From the NCBI RefSeq assembly GCF_018336815.1, contig NZ_CP050497.1:1736001-1800000 (forward strand): a DNA stretch of 64,000 nt, written 5' to 3'. The first letter of the stretch is position 1. Each line of letters opens with the position of its first letter. Made by a program: the position numbers and the translations under genes. Source of the DNA: Treponema vincentii (GTDB lineage: Bacteria > Spirochaetota > Spirochaetia > Treponematales > Treponemataceae). The notes beneath the pieces were generated by a model, which saw nothing but the letters and a program-made list of their open reading frames with translations, was not told the DNA's origin and did no database searches. This document shows positions 17,528-25,637 of the stretch, piece after piece.

Positions 17528-19004
17528 CCATAGAGCGGAAATTTATTACTACGACATAGGCGACTATTTGAGTCGTGAACAGAAACTGGATATAATCACA
17601 AAATTCAAGAGCATGGAGAATCTACCATTCACACAACTTACTCCAAATGAACATGGTGATTGGATAAATCAGAGAAACAATACATTCGCAACATGGATTC
17701 CAATAGAAGCGGATAAAAAATTTGATTCTACCTCACAGTCTTTCTTTACGACTTATGCTATCGGTGTTGCGACTAACCGTGATAGTTGGGTTTACAATTA
17801 TTCAAGAGCTGCTTTAAAAGAAAATATGCAGCAAATGATTGCCTATTATAATGAGCAACGAAATATTTTTGCAGAAAAAACAAAGTTGAATAAAGACTTA
17901 AAAGTTGACGATATTGTGGAAAACGATGCCTCAAAAATTAACTGGACGCGCGGGATAAAAAAACTTTTAGAGCTCAACGTCAAAATTGAATTGAAAGACA
18001 GCGACCTTATAACAGGTATCTATAGACCATTTATAGAACAGAATTTCTATTTTTCTAACAGTGTTATTGAAATGCCCGGTTTAAGCAAAAAGCTCTTCCC
18101 CACACCAAATCATAAAAACCTTGTCATTTGTGTGAACGGTCTCGGCGGTAACAAAGAACCATCCGTACTTATTTCAGATTGTATAGTTGACCTCAACTCT
18201 CAAGAAGCCGGCTCTCAATGCTTCCCTCTCTATTGGTACGAAACGATTGAGACGAAGCAGCATTCGCTCTTTGATGACGGCGCAAAAATCGTAAGACATG
18301 AAGCAATTAGCGACTTCATATTAAACCGTGCTCAACAAAAATATGGAAACAATGTTCAGCGTGAAGATATTTTCTATTATGTTTACGGCATCCTGCATTC
18401 AAAATCCTACCGAGAAACATTCAGCGCCGACCTCAAAAAAATGCTTCCCCGTATTCCGCTCGTAAGCGACCGGCAAAAGTTCCGGGCATTTAGTGAGTCA
18501 GGCCGTAAGCTTGCCGACTTGCATTTGAATTATGAAGAAGTTGAACCCTATCCGGACATACAGGTAAGCTCGCTTAAATATGTTCAGTACAATACCGAAA
18601 TGCAGAATGTATACAACGATGAGCTTATGGCAGCAGAGCCAAATCCACAGGTTATACCGGAGAATGAAACCGACTACAAGTATTATGCAGTGGAGCAGAT
18701 GAAGTTCCCGAAAAAAGGCGAGAAAGGCACGATTGTATACAATCACTGGCATACCATAAAAAATATTCCGGAAAAAGCGTACGAGTATGTCGTAAACGGA
18801 AAGCCTGCAATTGAGTGGATTATGGAGCGCTACGCGGTAACGACGGATAAAAAATCCGGAATAAAGAATGATCCGAATGATTGGTCCCGTGAACATAACA
18901 AACCCTGCTATATTTTGGACTTGCTCCTGAGTGTCATCAACGTATCGGTTCAGACCGTAGACATTGTGAACGAACTGCCGGAAGTAGACTGGGATAAGGA
19001 ATAA
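17520..19004 (+). CDS. Type ISP restriction-modification enzyme, C-terminal part (methylase end and target recognition)
   Basis: About 494 residues from the ATG at 17520 (a GTG at 17508 in the same frame is also possible; neither has a clear ribosome site). It contains the conserved type ISP stretch YYYDIGDYLSREQKLDII, TPNEHGDWINQRN, a long region with YRPFIEQNFYF and the C-terminal specificity region ending WDKE. In intact family members this continues directly from the methylase. It is in the same frame as the 1164-residue part but is separated from it by a TAG and the frame-shifting duplication. It may be a separately translated specificity subunit or the broken tail of a dead enzyme. Confidence 0.75.
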   Translation: MNNHRAEIYYYDIGDYLSREQKLDIITKFKSMENLPFTQLTPNEHGDWINQRNNTFATWIPIEADKKFDSTSQSFFTTYAIGVATNRDSWVYNYSRAALKENMQQMIAYYNEQRNIFAEKTKLNKDLKVDDIVENDASKINWTRGIKKLLELNVKIELKDSDLITGIYRPFIEQNFYFSNSVIEMPGLSKKLFPTPNHKNLVICVNGLGGNKEPSVLISDCIVDLNSQEAGSQCFPLYWYETIETKQHSLFDDGAKIVRHEAISDFILNRAQQKYGNNVQREDIFYYVYGILHSKSYRETFSADLKKMLPRIPLVSDRQKFRAFSESGRKLADLHLNYEEVEPYPDIQVSSLKYVQYNTEMQNVYNDELMAAEPNPQVIPENETDYKYYAVEQMKFPKKGEKGTIVYNHWHTIKNIPEKAYEYVVNGKPAIEWIMERYAVTTDKKSGIKNDPNDWSREHNKPCYILDLLLSVINVSVQTVDIVNELPEVDWDKE

Positions 19005-19183
19005 TTAAAAAACATTATCCAAGTTTAAATACATCGCCATTAATCTCATTGAACAAAGATTCGATATACAGAAAGCCCCTATCGAAAAACGGCAAAAACT
19101 GATAAACTGATCACGATCGGTAAGAGTCTGTATTTTCAAAAATTGTGATACCGGATACGAAAGTTTTTATGGGAGATATAATC

Positions 19184-20365
19184 ATGAATACAACCGAACA
19201 AAATCCCGCAAGGGAGGTACCCTTTTTTAGACCGTCGTTCGACCGCAGAGAAGAAGAAGCGGCAATCCGCGTGCTGCACTCGGGATGGCTGACGACCGGC
19301 AAGGAAACGCTCGCCTTTGAAAAAGAGTTTGCCGATATGGTACACAGCCCGTACGCACTGGCAGTTAATTCCGCATCAAACGGATTGATGCTCGCGATGG
19401 AAGCCTTCGGAATCGGCAAGGGTACCAAAATACTCACCAGCCCGTACACCTTTGTCTCGACTGCGACCAGCGCCTTGCACCTCGGCGGAGAAGCGGTCTA
19501 TGCGGATATCGAAGCGGACTCCTACAGTATCGATCCTGAAAAAATCGAAGATAAACTCAAACAGGATAAGAGCATTAAAGCGATTGTGCCTATCCATATC
19601 GCAGGAAATCTCTGCAATATGAAAGCGATTAACAGCCTTGCAAAGAAATACAACGTCGCGGTTATTGAAGACGCAGCCCATGCCTTTCCTGCAAAAACGG
19701 CAGACGGCTACGGCGGCACTTTCGGCGACGCGGGCGTGTTCTCTTTTTATGCTACCAAAACCATCACAACCGGAGAAGGCGGTATGATCTGCGTCCGTAA
19801 TCCCGAAGCGGCGGAACGCATTAAGCTGATGCGCTCCCACGGTATCAACCGCACAATATGGGATCGCTACACCGACAAACACGCCAGCTGGCAATACGAT
19901 GTCGTCGCGGAAGGCTACAAATGCAACCTGCCGGATATTTTATCGGCAATCGGCAGGGTTCAGCTGCAAAAGGCGGAAGAGTTTTACCGAAAACGGACGC
20001 TTATCGCCGAACGCTTTACCCGCGCCTTTGAACCGTTCGACTTTTTTCAAGTTCCGCCGGACGGAGCAGGCAATGCGTGGCATCTCTACATCCTCCGCAT
20101 CGTACCGGAAACGCTTTCCGTCGGCAGGGATGACTTTGCCCGCGCACTGCAGGAACGGGGACTTGGCATTTCAGTCCACTTTATCCCCCACTTTGAACTG
20201 ACCTTCCTAAAAGAGCGGTACGGACTGCGCGCGCAGGACTTCCCCAATGCGGCAGCGCACTATGCACAGAGCATCAGCCTTCCGTTCTGGCCGGATATGA
20301 GCGATGAGGATGTACAGTACGTTATCGATACGGTCATCGACACCGCTAAGAAGTTCCGCCGATAG
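19184..20365 (+). CDS. DegT/DnrJ/EryC1/StrS sugar aminotransferase
   Basis: 393 residues from the ATG at 19184, chosen because GGGAGA lies seven bases upstream; in-frame ATGs at 19145 and 19169 are less well placed. PLP fold type I enzyme with the family features LHSGWLTTGKETLAFEKEF, VNSASNGLMLAM, IEDAAHAFPA and the lysine-bearing FSFYATKTITTGEGGM, then GYKCNLPDILSAIGRVQL. Such enzymes aminate nucleotide-activated keto-sugars for surface glycans. No other glycan gene adjoins it, so the sugar is unknown; in spirochaetes the product could feed flagellin or surface glycosylation. Confidence 0.92.
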   Translation: MNTTEQNPAREVPFFRPSFDRREEEAAIRVLHSGWLTTGKETLAFEKEFADMVHSPYALAVNSASNGLMLAMEAFGIGKGTKILTSPYTFVSTATSALHLGGEAVYADIEADSYSIDPEKIEDKLKQDKSIKAIVPIHIAGNLCNMKAINSLAKKYNVAVIEDAAHAFPAKTADGYGGTFGDAGVFSFYATKTITTGEGGMICVRNPEAAERIKLMRSHGINRTIWDRYTDKHASWQYDVVAEGYKCNLPDILSAIGRVQLQKAEEFYRKRTLIAERFTRAFEPFDFFQVPPDGAGNAWHLYILRIVPETLSVGRDDFARALQERGLGISVHFIPHFELTFLKERYGLRAQDFPNAAAHYAQSISLPFWPDMSDEDVQYVIDTVIDTAKKFRR

Positions 20366-20399
20366 GGAAGGAAAACAGGGATTTGACAGGAAGTTTGAT

Positions 20400-22551
20400 A
20401 TGATAGAACAATTTGTGTCCGATCTTACCTTTGAGGGGCAGCGCTATGCGGTGATTGTCCGCGCTCCCGTATCATCAGGGATCATTTCCGCCGTGCATCT
20501 GCCCCCCTTACCGGAAGGGTATGCCTTTTACGGAGCGGCACAGCTGCCTGCGCAAAAAAACGATCGAAGTATTCGAGCACTCGCTTCCTCTTTTTGCAGT
20601 GGACGAGATAGAATATAAGGAGCAAGCCGTCGGAATCCTTACCGGCGATAATCAGGCAACGCTTGAAGCGCTGCGGAAAGACATCACAATAGAACTGGAG
20701 CCGATACCCGAAGACAGTTTTGAAGCGGGGCGGACACATACGCTGTTTGACTATCCTATCGTTGCACGGGAGGCGTGCACTGCCGGAAATATCGATGCAA
20801 TCTTTGAAACAGCCACCTCAACCGTATTCTCATCGCTTAAAATCGCTTCGCAATATGCTGCCCGTTCGGAACCGTTTTCCGCCGTTACGGTGTTCCGCGA
20901 GGACGGCCTTGACGTCTATGTACCCACCCAATGGCCGTTTCATGTCCGTGCCGCGGTAGCAAAAGTAACCGGACTTGCGGAAGAAGCCGTCATTGTACAC
21001 CCAACCCAAACCGGCGAAACATTCAATGAGCTTTTATGGTATCCGTCCATCCTCGCCTGCCAGTGCGCCGTTGCGGCGGTTCTACAGCGGAACACCGTTT
21101 CGCTCAATTTATCGGCGGAAGAGAGCAGAGCGGCGGCGCCTAAAACGCCGGAGATGATTATCGAGCATAAATCGGCGCTGTCCGACACTCATTCGATTGC
21201 CGCAATGCAGATTTCGATTATTGTCAACGCCGGCGCCTGCTGCCCGCTCATCGGCACCATACTCAAGCAAATGACCGCAGCAGCATTAGGGCCGTACATA
21301 ATACCGAACTACCGGATAGAAGTGCGGGCATCAAAAACGGCGGACGGCCTTATCGATATCCTTGAGGGATGGGGCGACTACTATGTGTCAAACGCACTGG
21401 AAAACCACATCAACAAGATTATTCAGGATTACAATCTCTCTCCGGCGGAATGGCGTGCAAAAAATATGCCGGACGATTACAGCGCCATTTTTTCAAGCCT
21501 CTTCGAACTCTTAACCGGCAAAAGCGATTTTACCTGTAAATATGCCGCATATAATGTTTTTAACCGAGGTAAAACGGATAAACGGGACGGACGCTGGCGC
21601 GGTATCGGCTTGGCAGCGGGCTTTCAATACAGCGGATGCGCTGCAGACTTCACCTATACGGCAGAGCTGACACTGGATGTTCACAACAAGCTTTCCATTA
21701 AGGCGGAACCGGCTGGGTCTGATTTAAAGAAAGTTATCAAGAAGCTGGCTGTGAAAAAGCTGGACATTGCCGAATCCGATATTACCTTTGCCGGTCTTAC
21801 AACCGCCGATATGAATGAGTCAGGGCCTGCGACTGCCGGCAACACAGCCGGTATCGTTCTCCCCCTTGTTGAGCAATGCCTGAGTGATTTACAGGAGCAG
21901 CGCTTCCGCAATCCGCTGCCGATCAGTATTTCGAGGAGCACCAGCCCCGCGCAATCGGATGCCTCACAGTCTGCAGCTCCGCACCCCAATATTTTACAGC
22001 CCGATGCTCCGCAACAGGATGTTTCGCAGTCCAATACTCCGCCCCCCGATACTCCACAACAGAATGATCCTGCTACAGAAAATAAAACCGGAAAAAGCAG
22101 CATTTCGTTTATTTCCCAAACACCTGCTGTCTGTATTATCGAACTCGAACTGGACACCGTTTGCTATGAAATACAAATTCGGAAGGTGTGGTTCGCATGC
22201 CGTCCCGGAAAAATCTACGAAAAAAAGCAAATCCTCAACTATCTGCATAAGAATATTGCAACAGCATTATCGCGTACTGCTAAGGAAGCGCTTCCTTTAG
22301 TAGAAACCGATGATACTCCACTCCCCTATTCGGAATACCGGATGATGCTGCCGAATGAGATACCTCCCCTGTCCGTGGATATTCCCGAACGGGGAAATTC
22401 GATGAGCGCTTTCGATTCATCTGCGCTGAATATACTGCCTGCTGCATACCTTGCAGCGTTGAACCAAATACTGCTGCGTGTTCCTGCACGGATAGATGCG
22501 TTACCGATCCGGAGAGAACACCTCTTTAATGCTTTGACGGGGAAAAAATAA
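20400..22551 (+). pseudogene. Xanthine-dehydrogenase-like molybdenum subunit, frameshifted at A7
   Basis: Translation starts at the ATG at 20400 (AGGAAG upstream) and reads MIEQFVSDLTFEGQRY... to about 20560, where seven adenines (20554-20560) push it into a short dead end. The adjacent frame continues from the same tract (QKTIEVFEHSLPLFAVDEIEYKEQAVG...) to 22551; with six adenines the product would be 716 residues. The fold is that of the large aldehyde-oxidase/xanthine-dehydrogenase subunit (VPTQWPFHVRAAVAKVTGL), but the usual GGGFG loop reads TQTGETFNE and I see no C-terminal Glu motif. A Pro/Gln/Asp-rich insert lies near residues 520-560. Two smaller subunits follow immediately. Confidence 0.75.
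21955..22080 (+). repeat. Degenerate tandem repeat encoding a Pro/Gln/Asp/Ser-rich linker
   Basis: Imperfect repeats of roughly 30 nt built on words such as GATGCTCCGCAACAG and AATACTCCGCCCCCC encode a low-complexity linker (PDAPQQDVSQSNTPP type) in the molybdenum-subunit-like gene. Such a linker is not expected in that fold. Confidence 0.6.
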
Positions 22552-22552
22552 T

Positions 22553-23032
22553 ATGAAGATACGATTTCACCTCAATAACGAGGCGGTAGAGATTGAAGCC
22601 GATGCCGACGAGCGGTTGTCAGACGTACTAAGACGGGATTTCGGCATCCTCAGCGTACGGAAAAGCGGTATACAGGAGATGTATGGTTCCTGCACGGTAT
22701 TATTAAACGATCATCCGGTGCCGTCCTGTATGCTCCCCGTCTTTGCCGCAGCGGGGCAAAACATTATCACGCTTGAAGCCTTTAGCGCTACGCAGGAATA
22801 TAAAGACATTACCACTGCGTTTGAAAAAGAAGGCATTACACTGTGCGGTTTTTGTTCCGCTGGTACCCTTTTAACCGCGCATAGTATTGTGCAAAAGCAT
22901 TGGAATCCTACCGACGAACAGATACGAGATGCTTATATCGGAACCGTGTGCCGATGTACCGATATCGTTTCGCTCACCGCGGCGTTAAAGCAGGTATGCA
23001 GATCAAGGAGAGGCAAGCGGCATGAAAAATAA
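22553..23032 (+). CDS. Xanthine-dehydrogenase-like [2Fe-2S] subunit with incomplete N-terminal cluster
   Basis: 159 residues of the CoxS/XdhC iron-sulfur type, one base after the large-subunit stop. The C-terminal four-helix cluster motif is complete: CGFC (98, 101) and CRC (133, 135). The N-terminal plant-type ferredoxin motif should supply four cysteines, but at RKSGIQEMYGSCTVL the first two positions are Gly39 and Tyr44; only Cys47 and Cys59 remain. One of the two clusters is therefore probably absent or altered. It overlaps the FAD-subunit gene by 11 nt. It probably belongs to an electron-transfer flavoenzyme of unknown substrate. Confidence 0.85.
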   Translation: MKIRFHLNNEAVEIEADADERLSDVLRRDFGILSVRKSGIQEMYGSCTVLLNDHPVPSCMLPVFAAAGQNIITLEAFSATQEYKDITTAFEKEGITLCGFCSAGTLLTAHSIVQKHWNPTDEQIRDAYIGTVCRCTDIVSLTAALKQVCRSRRGKRHEK

Positions 23033-23870
23033 TTATATCATCAATACCGCAAAAAGTATGGCAGAGCTGTATACATTGATGCAGAACAATACCGACATTA
23101 CTCCGCTTGCCGGCACCACCGGATTGCTCAAAGATTGCCATACCGACCGTTTCCCCTTGCCGGAATCGATTTTGTTCTTAAAGAATCTTCCCGAACTTGA
23201 AACCATCGCAAAACGGGAGCGCTTCATAGACTTCGGCGCTACCGCAACCCTCAATACCATTTTAGAGCTGGGAGAAAAGAATGTGCCGCAGATTCTCTAT
23301 CAGGCGATTTTCCTTGCGGCAAACCCCGGGGTTCGTTCGCTTGCAACTATCGGCGGAAACATCGCACAAGCGCCCATGCAAAACTCTTGCCTTATCCCGC
23401 TAATCGCGCTCGATACAAAGATCGAAATACGGACACGGAAAGAAACGTTTTGGATGCCGCTGATTCAGTATTGCGACGAAAGCAGTAATGTGCTGCGTCA
23501 TACCCCGCATATCATCCTTCGTGTGCGCGTCCCGTTTGAAGAATGGACTATTTCATATTACAAGCGGCTTGGGCCGATCGGTCATATTACTGCCGATACC
23601 GCCTCTTTTGTATTCCTCGCCCGCACACAGAAAAACCTGCTTTCCGATGTTAAACTGCTGTTCGGCAGCACTCAGCTGATAAAAAGTAAAGAGTTTGAAA
23701 ACCTGCTCACCGGAAAGGGACTCCCCATCGACCGGCGCAGCGTCGGTGCATTGATGAAAGAAACCGAAGAAATTTTCAGCGATACCTTTACAGCCGCAGA
23801 AATCTCCGAGTTTCAAAAGGCGTGTTTTTTCAACTTAATTGAAGAAAGTATGTACTTACTAACCGGTTAA
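23022..23870 (+). CDS. Xanthine-dehydrogenase-like FAD-binding subunit
   Basis: 282 residues of the CoxM/XdhB FAD_binding_5 type. The two FAD loops are recognisable, PLAGTTGLL near 26-34 (normally AGGTDL) and ATIGGNIAQAP near 108, followed by the CO-dehydrogenase-flavoprotein-like C-terminal domain from about 165. It is the last gene of the three-subunit set and overlaps the [2Fe-2S] gene. The FAD site looks better preserved than the metal sites of its partners. Confidence 0.88.
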   Translation: MKNNYIINTAKSMAELYTLMQNNTDITPLAGTTGLLKDCHTDRFPLPESILFLKNLPELETIAKRERFIDFGATATLNTILELGEKNVPQILYQAIFLAANPGVRSLATIGGNIAQAPMQNSCLIPLIALDTKIEIRTRKETFWMPLIQYCDESSNVLRHTPHIILRVRVPFEEWTISYYKRLGPIGHITADTASFVFLARTQKNLLSDVKLLFGSTQLIKSKEFENLLTGKGLPIDRRSVGALMKETEEIFSDTFTAAEISEFQKACFFNLIEESMYLLTG

Positions 23871-23943
23871 GCATAAAACCAGTAGAATCCCTATGTAACA
23901 TATCCACAGAGCGGGCAAAGTATTTCGATAGGGATTCGTTCTA

Positions 23944-24883
23944 TCAACACGGAGCCGCAGCGACAGGCATTTCGATACGAATTCGTTCTATCGACAAGGC
24001 GCCGCCCGCCCCGTCCAGCTCAATATCCAACCCTTGTACACAGACCCGCTGCCATGTCTCCTGCGGGTACTCAAAAAGGCCGGTGCGGTATTCCCGTATC
24101 TTGCCGGACGGGGCATGTCCGCCGACGGAGTCAAAACTGCCGGTTCGTCCCGCATCAGTGATATAGGCAGTTTTTCGGTTTTGCCGCCCGCCGCGCTGCT
24201 GCCCATAGCATGCTTCCGCAGCTTCCATCCGCGCATTAGGCAGCGCCTCTGATGCTGTCTGTTGCATATCGGTATGAGCGGCTGACTCAACAGCAGACAC
24301 ACCGCATTCGGCGGACATCAGCCGTTCATCGGCTGTGGCGGCGCCGGTGCCCGACCCGACCAACACAGAGAGTCTCCCCGCAAGAAAGAACGCCATAGTT
24401 TGTTTTTCGGCGGTTGCGGTTGAAGAAAAATCAGCCATGATAAACGGCGTTTCTCTTTCTATTTTCGGAAGCAGCGTCTGCATCAACGTAAACGGATTAT
24501 CCGCTAAAAGCCGATGGTGTCCTACCCGTCCCAAAATCGAAATAACCGCAAGTTTTTCCCCGCTTCGGGCTGTAAAATAGCGGTAACCGGCTCCCGAACT
24601 GTGCTCAGGCAGATTGAAAGGGCGCAGCACAAAAGGCATCTGTGGGAGATTTTCAACTAAATCTTTTTTTTTGAAAGATACAATCTCCGCCGGTGATACA
24701 ATCGATGCCCATCTTTCTCAAATAACCGGCATGTTGTTTGCCGAGCCCGCCCGCACCTGTCGCCATACCGGCATTTGCGATAATAAAGTCGGGTTGATAG
24801 CGGCGCTTAATCTCCGCGATATTTTTTTTAACCGCCCACACGCCTGCTTTACCGGTAATTTCGGCGATATAAAAAATTCTCAC
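23944..24883 (-). pseudogene. YmdB-like metallophosphoesterase relic, frameshifted at A9
   Basis: The start at 24883 reads MRIFYIAEITGKAG and follows the YmdB/TIGR00282 pattern to CITGGDCIFQKK, where nine adenines on this strand (24664-24672) shift it to a stop. With eight, the frame continues QKKDLVENLPQMPFVLRPFN and on to 23944. Comparison with the family pattern shows loss of the phosphodiesterase metal ligands: the first Asp is Glu8, the GEN triplet is AGM, the NH pair is replaced by DC, and the late His residues fall in SST and GSGTGAATADER. A long insertion follows. Probably a decayed, non-enzymatic paralogue. It overlaps the upstream TPR gene by 4 nt. Confidence 0.72.
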
Positions 24884-25437
24884 GGCTCATTCCGCTTTTG
24901 TACCAGTGTGTTCGGATTTTTTAATGCCAGCCTATCGATTATTTTAGTACATTTTTTTGCAAGCTTTTTGTTCCCCAGCATCGTATAGGTATCGCGTAAA
25001 TTAAAGAGCGTATCCTCAGAATCGGGAGCAAGTGTCAGAGCCGATTCAAAGGCGCGGCGGGCTTGTTCATATTTTTCTTCATTAAAAAGGAGTGTACCGT
25101 AGTTATTCCAAATGCGGCCGTTTTCGGTTTCCAGCTCAAGCGCTTTCGTATATGCAAGCCGTGAAGCCTCCATCTCGCCGGTTTCATGGAGAACTACTCC
25201 CAACGTATCCCAAATATCTGCATCAAAGGGATTACAGCGCGCTGCCTCGTAGAGCGCATAGCGGGAGTTATCTTTATCATCAAGCGCATAGTAACTGAGT
25301 CCGAGGTTAAACCACATCAAACTGCTGAACGGTTCAAGCTGTAAGCCACGGCGAAGGCATGCAATCGCTTCGCTATGGCATCCCTCGGCAGCAAGCATTA
25401 CTGCACTGTCATTAAAAAAATCAGCTGTCTCTTGCAT
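24880..25437 (-). CDS. Tetratricopeptide repeat protein
   Basis: 185 residues from the ATG at 25437; an upstream in-frame ATG at 25491 would add 18 but lies above the promoter. Four to five TPR units are visible (EAIACLRRGLQLEPFSSLMWFNLG, NSRYALYEAARCNPFDADIWDTLG, ASRLAYTKALELETENGRIWNNYG, QARRAFESALTLAPDSEDTL). No signal peptide. The stop overlaps the YmdB-like start by 4 nt, so the two are one message. Probably a cytoplasmic scaffold; partner unknown. Confidence 0.82.
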   Translation of the reverse strand: MQETADFFNDSAVMLAAEGCHSEAIACLRRGLQLEPFSSLMWFNLGLSYYALDDKDNSRYALYEAARCNPFDADIWDTLGVVLHETGEMEASRLAYTKALELETENGRIWNNYGTLLFNEEKYEQARRAFESALTLAPDSEDTLFNLRDTYTMLGNKKLAKKCTKIIDRLALKNPNTLVQKRNEP

Positions 25438-25443
25438 ATTTAA

Positions 25444-25472
25444 AATATATACTATTTTATAAAAAACCTCAA
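25444..25472 (-). promoter_or_regulatory. Candidate promoter, near-leaderless, of the TPR gene
   Basis: Minus-strand TTGAGG (25467-25472), 17-nt spacer, TATATT (25444-25449), six bases, ATG at 25437. No Shine-Dalgarno sequence is present. Geometry is the same as at 12027-12055 and 28957-28985. Confidence 0.5.
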
Positions 25473-25637
25473 TCGATGTAAAAATATGCATTACCGTCTA
25501 TTTTGCTTCTTTTTAAACCGGCGGCATTCCCTGCTCTTCTGAAAATGCTCTATCCGGCACCACTATTTTTTACGAGTTTGCGATCCTTGACGCCCTTCAT
25601 TTTTCCTATTAAAATCCGCAGAATAAGGAAATTAGGA

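Noticed and set aside
18498-18896. A 132-codon minus-strand frame with hydrophobic stretches inside the type ISP C-terminal part
   Set aside because: It is the complement of a well-conserved coding region and has no ribosome site.
20304-20618. A 104-codon frame as an independent gene
   Set aside because: From the internal ATG at 20400 it is the true N-terminus of the molybdenum-subunit-like gene before the A7 frameshift; its tail is out of frame.
24653-24883. A 76-residue frame as an independent small gene
   Set aside because: It is the N-terminal part of the YmdB-like relic; removing one A joins it to the following frame.
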